Shown here: positions 56,833 through 64,000 of the stretch, in pieces | Layout: every line of letters begins with the position of its first letter | Numbering within the stretch: the first letter of the stretch is position 1 | Source: Penelope pileata | Taxonomy: Eukaryota; Chordata; Aves; Galliformes; Cracidae | Direction of reading: 5' to 3' | Assembly: GCA_013396635.1 (NCBI GenBank) | Contig: WBMW01004879.1 | Coordinates: 1,491 to 65,490, forward strand | DNA length: 64,000 nt | Translations under genes and position numbers: made by a program | The notes under the pieces: model-generated | What the model saw: the letters and a program-made list of their open reading frames with translations, nothing else | The model's database searches: none | Told to the model about the DNA's origin: nothing

Positions 56833-57994
56833 ACACCCCGCCTGGCACCGATGGGCCACAAAGTGATGGGAAACCTCAGGTTCCCCTCGGCTCCCTCCGA
56901 TCTCCGGAATCACTCAGCAGCACTGCTCTGCTCTGACAGGGGCTGCCATGAGCCATAGGAGCTTGGCCCCTGGGAGCTGCTGGGAGGAGCTGCCAGGAGA
57001 GGGGCAGCTTTATTTTTAGCTCCGCACCCACACGCTGCGAGAAAGCTGAAAAAAAACTGAAAAAAAAAAATCACAGCCCTTGGTAGACGGCCTCCCAAGG
57101 GGCTCTGACTCATGGAGTAACAAAGGCGCACGTGTGAACGGAAGTTGCGCTCTTTATTTAAAATAAAACACCCTCTGTGATCACGTGGGTCTGATTGGAA
57201 CCACACCATGGTTGGGCTGGAAGGATCCCAAAGCCGTCACCCCTGCCATGGGCTGGGTCCCCCCCCAGCTCAGGTGCCCAGGGCCCATCCATGGCCTTGG
57301 GTACCTCCAGGGATGGGCACCCACAGCTCTGGGCAGTGCCAGGGCCTCACCGCCCTCTGAGTAAGGAATTTCCCCCTCACATCCACCCTGATTTTCCCTT
57401 TCAGTTCAAAGNACACCCCGCCTGGCACCGATGGGCCACAAAGTGATGGGAAACCTCAGGTTCCCCTCGGCTCCCTCCGATCTCCGGAATCACTCAGCAG
57501 CAGCTCTGCTCTGCTCTGACAGGGGCTGCCATGAGCCATAGGAGCTTGGCCCCTGGGAGCTGCTAGGAGGAGCTGCCAGGAGAGGGGCAGCTTTATTTTT
57601 AGCTCCGCACCCACACGCTGCGAGAAAGCTGAAAAAAAACTGAAAAAAAAAAATCACAGCCCTTGGTAGACGGCCTCCCAAGGGGCTCTGACTCATGGAG
57701 TAACAAAGGCGCACGTGTGAACGGAAGTTGCGCTCTTTATTTAAAATAAAACACCCTCTGTGATCACGTGGGTCTGATTGGAACCACACCATGGTTGGGC
57801 TGGAAGGATCCCAAAGCCGTCACCCCTGCCATGGGCTGGGTCCCCCCCCAGCTCAGGTGCCCAGGGCCCATCCATGGCCTTGGGTACCTCCAGGGATGGG
57901 CACCCACAGCTCTGGGCAGTGCCAGGGCCTCACCGCCCTCTGAGTAAGGAATTTCCCCCTCACATCCACCCTGATTTTCCCTTTCAGTTCAAAG
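56833..57994. repeat. Near-identical direct duplication around single N 57412
   Basis: 56833-57411 is repeated at 57413-57994 with very few differences (for example CTGCTGGG versus CTGCTAGG and an extra AGCTCTGC). Both copies contain the same CR1 end in antisense. The pattern fits two alleles placed in series. Confidence 0.9.
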
Positions 57995-58010
57995 TCATTC
58001 CCCCTTGTCC
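57776..58010 (-). mobile_element. CR1 LINE 3' end
   Basis: Antisense copy from GATTGGAACCACACCATGG to TTCAGTTCAAAGTCATTCCC; the duplicate at 57193-57411 stops at the single N. Confidence 0.85.
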
Positions 58011-58019
58011 TACCTTCCA

Positions 58020-59200
58020 TCCCCCCACCACATCGCTGCTGCTCCCATCGGGCTCCTGCGCTCTGGGCCCGTCAGAGAGAAGGGAAATGCATCCCAAGCT
58101 CTGCAGCACCAGGAACAGCGATGGGGTTTGTCGCCAGCCTTGCTGGGTGAGAATAAGACATCAAACACTTCCTAGCAGCTTTTCCATTATGTTTTCTTTC
58201 CTCACTCAGATATTGCACTTTAAATTGGAGTTTCTTCCCCTCCTTCCCAAGGTCGTGCAGCAGTTTCTGAGGTGGGATGCGGGGAGTGGTAATGTCACCC
58301 AGGCAGGGAATGCAGCAAATCCCTTTGGAGGGACGCAGCACCGATTCGTTTCCCATCAGATCCGCCTCATTTCCTCCTCTCCTTTGGAAACAGCTGGACA
58401 AGGGCAGCACGAAAACCCATGGGGAACTCTGTGGGTGCAGACTGCCGCCTGCCCTGGTGGGATCCCTTCCACTTTGTCGGAAGCCAAAGGGTTGAGGTTG
58501 GTGCATCCCCCTGGCTGCACCCCTCCCCTGAGCCCTCCTCGGCGTCCCCACGGAGCTCACTGTGGATATTTTCAGCCAAGCAGCCAGGATGCCTTTGATG
58601 AACCAGGTGGGATTCTAATTACCTCGCAGTAATTAATGCAACCATCGTTTTAGCTGCCCCAGCAGTTCTCAGGGAGGTGGTTGTATCTCCTGCTCACGTA
58701 CCAGCACTGCAAAAACCCCCTGGGACGGTGAAGCCGAGCACCCAGCAGCTCCCCCCGAGCAGCCCAGGGATGGGTGGACACGGGCATGGCCCTGGGACAC
58801 TGCAGCTCCCACACTCCCTGCTCTGCACCCCGGGAGGGGAGCTCTGCATGGGCTGCAGGAGGAGCTGTGCACATCGGGTGCAGGCTGAGCGGTGGGCAGC
58901 AGGCTGGAAATGCTGTTTCTACAAAAAAATAAAAAGGGGATTTCAAGCATTCCTCTGGGCGAACTCAGCCAGATTTTCCTGCAAATTAAACTAACCCAAT
59001 TATTGAATTAGCATGAGATGCAATGCATCCGAGAGGCGACAGAAAAAGAATTTATCTGTCACGCTGCCGCAGCATTTGTACATCGCTTCCAGATCTTGAA
59101 AATAACAGGGCAAGTGCGGCCAGCGGGGCTGCGAGGTGTGCAGGAAAGCGATTCCAGGAGCTGCTGTTCCACACCTAATCCCTAATGTTTGTCGTAACAC
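58020..59200. other. Unique sequence without recognised genes
   Basis: Mixed-composition DNA after the duplicated CR1 end. Some short AT-rich homeobox-like words (TTAATTGCAC-type, GTAATTAATGCAAC at 58630) but no splice-supported exon on either strand. Confidence 0.4.
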
Positions 59201-62200
59201 CATTACTGCTAACAGATTTGCAGGCTGACCTTACATACGCACCTTCTTCCCCAATTAAGCCTCTTTTTCTCTCGAATTATTAACAGGAATTAAGAAGAGC
59301 CCAGGTGAACGCTGTGCATGAAGACTGAAGGGGTGGAGGATCCCCATCGGGATCCCAGAGAGCTCCGTGGTTCATCCCAGAGCACCCACGGAGCGAATTT
59401 CGACATGAAATTTCACAAAGCCAGAGCAAACTCTCCCAACGTAACGATCAGTATTTTTATTCATACACACTTGCTTTGAAACTACAATTAATATTTAACA
59501 AAAGCATTTCATGCAAACAAAGATTGGAGATCTTAAGAATTTAGAAAAAAAAAGATGCTGTAATTTATACATCAGTCTTGCCCACTGTACTTCCAATGTG
59601 TTTAATTTTTTTAAAAAATTCATGGCATCTCCAAATTTTCTGGTAGCATCTTGAAGAAAAATGATGAGAAAATAAATAACGTTCTCCTCTTCATAAATAC
59701 AAAATTTGGGTATTAAAATAACATTCAAAAATACGAATGAGCTCAAGGTAACATTACTCCTTCAAATAAAAGGTAACACTAAAACAACATGCAGTCACTT
59801 TAAACTTTTCGGGTGCATTCGTGCAAAATCATCCATGTATCGGGATCGCCCAAAATGTTTTTTTATTTAAAACAGACAAGAAGCTTCAGTTTGTTGAGAT
59901 TAATTTTCTTACATTCATTTTCATAGCGCAGGAGGGAGCTTATGGAAGGCTTTGTGGGCAACAAGCCACAGGTTAAGTTCGTGTTATCACTACAAGAATA
60001 TTTTTTTCTGCCCTAGGCATGCACGTGCATGGCTCTGCTGGCTTCCACGGGGCTGAGGCTGTGCTGGGCAGGGTGGGAGCACTGCTGGAGTGATGCCCTG
60101 GAGCACGGTGCTGGGCTGCGGGCCCTAAGCCCAACCCTTGCCCCAAGACACGAGCACTCAGCACCCCGGAAGGACGGAGCCATCACGCCGCTGCCACCAG
60201 CTTTGCCTCCTGGTTTGCAGGAGGAAAATAAATACAGTAGCACTGCCAATAACTCGTGGGAAAAGGTTTATAAAGCTCAGAAACCTGATGTTCCTTTCTA
60301 TTAAAATGTTCCTGCAACCCAATCTTTTTGCTTTTTAATTTGGACACTGTGGACATCTGGACATTTTTCATTTGGACTGTGGTGTCACGCATAAGCAAAA
60401 GAAAAGCACGAGGATACACGACACAGGAGTACATTAAAATCTGAATGGAATAAAACTGCCATGGACAGACCAACCGTGTACAAATATCGCTCCTCCTTCA
60501 GCAGGAGCCAGTATAAACGTTGCTAGAAAAGAGCTGTGCTGACTGTATTTACCCATAGGGAGCTAAGACTTCCACTTACATGGAATTTTTACATTGCACA
60601 TAGAAATCTCAGTAACTGGAAAGGAGGGAGGTGCAGCCGACCCCACGACCACCGTGCACCTCCTCACGTTGCCCCTGACCCCCTCAGCAAAAGCTGTGCT
60701 CCGGAATCTGTAAGAAACACATCACATCTGGTTTTATTTTTCTTCAAACGGTTTCAGTAGAATTACTAAAGTTATATAAAAAAGTAGAAATCCCATGGTA
60801 TAACCAGCGATACCACGCGAGTCAAATAAGCTGAGAGAATAGTAAAAATTATAAGAGTACTTACACAACATTTCCCAGGTTAAAAGTGTATTAGAAACAT
60901 GAACGGAGCAGCCCTCGCCCCCGCGAGGCAGGGAACACCATCACCCCCATTTCACGACGCGGTCACTGAGGCAGAGACCACGCAGGCGATGGGGGCAGCC
61001 CGGGAGGCTCAGCCTCTCTGCCAGGGCTCTCAGAGGAACAGAAGGGCTTTAGTGCACAACTGCTGTTTGTTGTAAGGCTACCGAATCACCAACGGCTACT
61101 GGCACGGTCATGGGTTGGTATGGAGTCATGTCAATGGAGTCAACTCTTACTCAACTCTTCCACTCAACTACTGGAGATCCCATCTAAGCATGCAGAGCTG
61201 AGGAACACTGCTTGAGCTGGGCTGCTCTTTTACTGCTTTGCAGTTTGGTGCCTGCTTCCCCCCAGCACACCGTGCAGCTGACACCAGGTTTGCAGAGAGA
61301 CACAACCTATGTACAACACTTTGACCAAAAGAACCCAAAATTGCATTAAATGTTTCCAGATGTTTCGTGGCAGGTCAGAAAGCTCACTGTAAACTCAATG
61401 CTGTACATATGCTCTCTACTGATATCAAAGCTTTATTATTGTATTATTATTATTTCCAACAAGGTGTTTTGTTTAACAAGGAGGACTCTCCCCTTGCTAA
61501 CCACACCATTCTACAGCATTTAACTGGGATTGCGTCTGGAGGCGTCGAATGAGAAAAGAAATAATGCAAGAGGTACTGGACCTGGCCTTGGACACGACAA
61601 GCTCCTTCTCACGTGACCTTGTTAACTGCACAGGAGCCTGGCACTACCTTCACCCCCAAAGATTTCCAAGGCTGATAGCATGAATTTGTGGAGAGCATCT
61701 CTTAAACCAACCACTGATTTCCGGAAGAACTTCAGTTTGTAAAAGGAAATCCAATTGTATTTCTGGAAAGAAGGAAGGATCAGAAAGCTCAGTTGCACTT
61801 CTCCTCTAAACTGGGTTAAGGCAGAGCAGTTTATTCCAGGAGTGTGCTCTGCTTCCCACACCTGTGCGATCCCTGCTCAGAGGCTGGAGGCTGCCTGGGG
61901 CCCACAGGTGTTCCCTGGTCAACGAGGACACCCAGGATTTTGCCCAGGTAATGAAATAATTTGCCTGGGAGCATGTAAAGCCTCACTGCAAACAGCCTGG
62001 ATGTTTTACATTGCCTAAAGACCCTGCGCACATCCTTCATGGGAAGAGGCCTCGCTCCACTGGAAGGGAGAGAGTGGAGTGCTGCTGCTATTGCATACAG
62101 GGGAAGGAAAGACAGTCCCAATCCCTGCTGATAGATGCTCTCTAGGAAGCCAGATCTTGTGAAAAACATCACACAAATAACATTCACTTCAAAAAAGACA

Positions 62201-64000
62201 GGAACGTGCTTGCTGGATCCTGAATGTCTGACTTAAGACATATCTCTGGGTAACAAACAAGCTGGCTGGAGCACTGAGTCCTCCCCAAAGGGCCTCTCCA
62301 AGCGTTCACGTGCAAATGTGCACCAAGCAGAGCAGCGAGGAGCTGCACAAAACCCAACCCCATCCTTCTACAAGCCTGTCTTGCTCCTGCAGCAGCAAGG
62401 GGTTCCCAGCACCAGCCAGCAAGCACTGCAAATGCTGATGAAGGGGACGTGGGATGTCGCAAGGAACCCAAGGTAAGGATATACAAGGGGAATTCTGCTT
62501 CTACAAAGGAAAAACTCTGGAATATGAAGTGCGTTATGAGAAGTAGCCACAAAATGAGCAGCTCTGCTCAGCTGCTGGACCAGTGACAGCACCACGTCAC
62601 TGCTCTGCCAGCAGCAACTGCTTCCAGCTGCACATCCCTCCACAACTCATTGGGAAAAACAACACAACATCCCATCAACACCCACTGGTTTTCTCTTCTG
62701 CTGCTTTCTGGCTTGCTGAGCCGCACCATGTGCTGCTTTTCTTGCTGCACAACCCCGTGCTCTGCTATATCTCCCTGCATTTTCCTTTTCCAAGGTCCCC
62801 ATTTCACATTCTTAAAACGCACATAATGCCTGCTCTCTGCAGATTTACACACCCGAGAGCTCCCTTATTTATTCAAAATCTGAGCCTCAACAATCTGTTG
62901 AATCAATTAGCTTCTACAGCATGACACCCAGATACTCCTGAACTATGGCAGGCTAGTCATATTCAGAAAAACATAAATAGTCATGAACGCTGCACTAGCC
63001 CACATGCTTTATGGTGAACACCATACCATGATCTTCAGTTATATAATATACAAAGAAAATGAATGCCCCGACTTGGCTGATAACATATTTGACACTGAAT
63101 AGATTAAAAATTTCACTCCCAAAATATATTACAAATTCTGAGTTCTGTTTATTTAGGCAAGAATCTGGGAAACCGTCAGCTGGATGCCCCGTGTTAGCAG
63201 CGAGCTCTCCCGTGCCCAGTCCGTCCACTAAGGGCTGATCCCTCCCAGGGGGATGCTCCAAGCTTAGGGCTGTGACTGCTAAAGGACCAAGACTGGGCAA
63301 AAGCCAAACATCTGGAGTGTTGTAAATCCCATGTCCCAGGCACCAAAGTATGGCTTCAGAAGGCATCACGGGTGCAGAAGCACGGCACAGCTGCTGCTCA
63401 CATCCAGCCGCGTTTCACTCAAAACCTTTCCCATGTGCCACGGGGGTCACTGCCACAAACCACCACCATCCACCTACCAGTGTGCAGGACTGGATCTTTC
63501 TAGCAGAATCTTTGGCACAGGCTCAATGTTTTATTGTAATAAAAGATGATTAGAAAGTAGATTCCCTCCCCCTCCCCCCCCCTCGGTTACAGATTCTGGT
63601 ATAAATTTAAGTCTTTTATGGCAAGTAGCTTACTTTTTGAATATGTTTAACATGCTGGAAAAATTGTAATCAGTCTGCATGCAGCAATGGAGACATCATG
63701 CTTCTGGCATCGTCATGCACATCCGACAGACAAAAAGTGCCTACAGCTGCTGCCATTAACAAGGCAGAAGGGAAAAAAAAGGAAAACACACTGCCTACTA
63801 TTTTACATGCTGTAACAAAACCAAAGTAAGCACAAAAATATTTACTGATATTTGAATGAATATCTTCTGGTAAGTTGTAAGAGGAAATATCAAAATTTTT
63901 ATCTAAGTGAGATAGGAGAGGAGAAGATTGCATTAATTACAGTGTTCATCGTTGCAAATAAAATCTATTTCCTTCCCTGTAAGTAATAAGCAGACACGAA
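59200..64000. other. AT-rich region, possible UTR or deep intron
   Basis: Composition changes to AT-rich with several TTTATT words (AATAAA on the minus strand at 59455, 59864, 61431, 62866, 63145, 63525) and a few AATAAA on the + strand (60228, 63537, 63956). Almost no CR1 or simple repeats. All open frames are short and Leu/Phe/Cys-rich without recognisable domains. It could be the 3'UTR of a minus-strand neighbour or conserved noncoding DNA in a long SCARA5 intron; the sequence does not decide. Confidence 0.35.

Noticed and set aside
59495..63933. Short frames on both strands of the AT-rich end
   Set aside because: None exceeds about 125 codons, none has domains or exon-like splice flanks.
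1..64000. tRNA or rRNA genes
   Set aside because: No cloverleaf with A/B boxes or rRNA-like conserved core was recognised by eye; a covariance search was not possible.

Overview
This is a vertebrate window, almost certainly from a bird. It has split genes with GT-AG introns, AATAAA polyadenylation signals, and dozens of CR1 LINE 3' ends whose tails carry the ATTCTATG octamer typical of avian genomes. It also carries an intact gulonolactone oxidase gene, which many birds keep and humans have lost. A galliform-like bird is plausible, but the sequence alone does not fix the species. The assembly is a draft: three runs of N (31982-32207, 42943-43649, 54935-55818) and six isolated single Ns, most of them inside or at the edge of locally duplicated sequence.

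Layout, all four genes on the + strand. (1) 232-11726: GULO, eleven coding exons giving 439 residues; with the initiator Met presumed to lie upstream of the window this is 440, the usual family length. Poly(A) signal at 11964. (2) 14838-26200: NUGGC-like gene A, a nuclear GTPase of the SLIP-GC family, 18 coding exons, 753 residues. (3) 28315-40726: NUGGC-like gene B, a complete tandem paralogue with 18 matching coding exons, 747 residues. Both copies share a 19-bp microexon, and each has an ISRE-like upstream motif and a homologous 5'UTR splice acceptor. (4) From about 43650: the 5' end of SCARA5 (CpG-rich first exon, then two coding exons for the cytoplasmic tail and transmembrane segment). 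Its later exons are not found downstream on the + strand in this window.

The oddest feature is that the next expected SCARA5 exon does occur here, twice, on the minus strand inside intron 4 of NUGGC-B (30918-31036 and 31728-31846). It joins in phase to the SCARA5 exon ending at 47849. A misplaced contig is the simplest explanation, but a real inverted duplication is not excluded.

Non-genic sequence is rich in tandem repeats. These are a 20-bp minisatellite in a GULO intron, a 39-bp minisatellite in NUGGC-A, a CATC-rich microsatellite, a 160-bp interstitial telomeric CCCTAA array just upstream of a NUGGC-B splice acceptor, a 400-bp expansion of the CR1 tail octamer, an 18-bp minisatellite between NUGGC-B and SCARA5, and a GGAGGCC-type minisatellite in the SCARA5 intron. 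The region 53.9-58.0 kb is a mosaic of false-looking duplications. The last 5 kb (about 59.2-64 kb) is AT-rich and has no recognisable coding sequence.

The genes have no obvious joint pathway. GULO makes ascorbate in the ER; SLIP-GC GTPases are linked to genome protection in germinal-centre B cells; SCARA5 is a ferritin/scavenger receptor. They appear to be neighbours by synteny.
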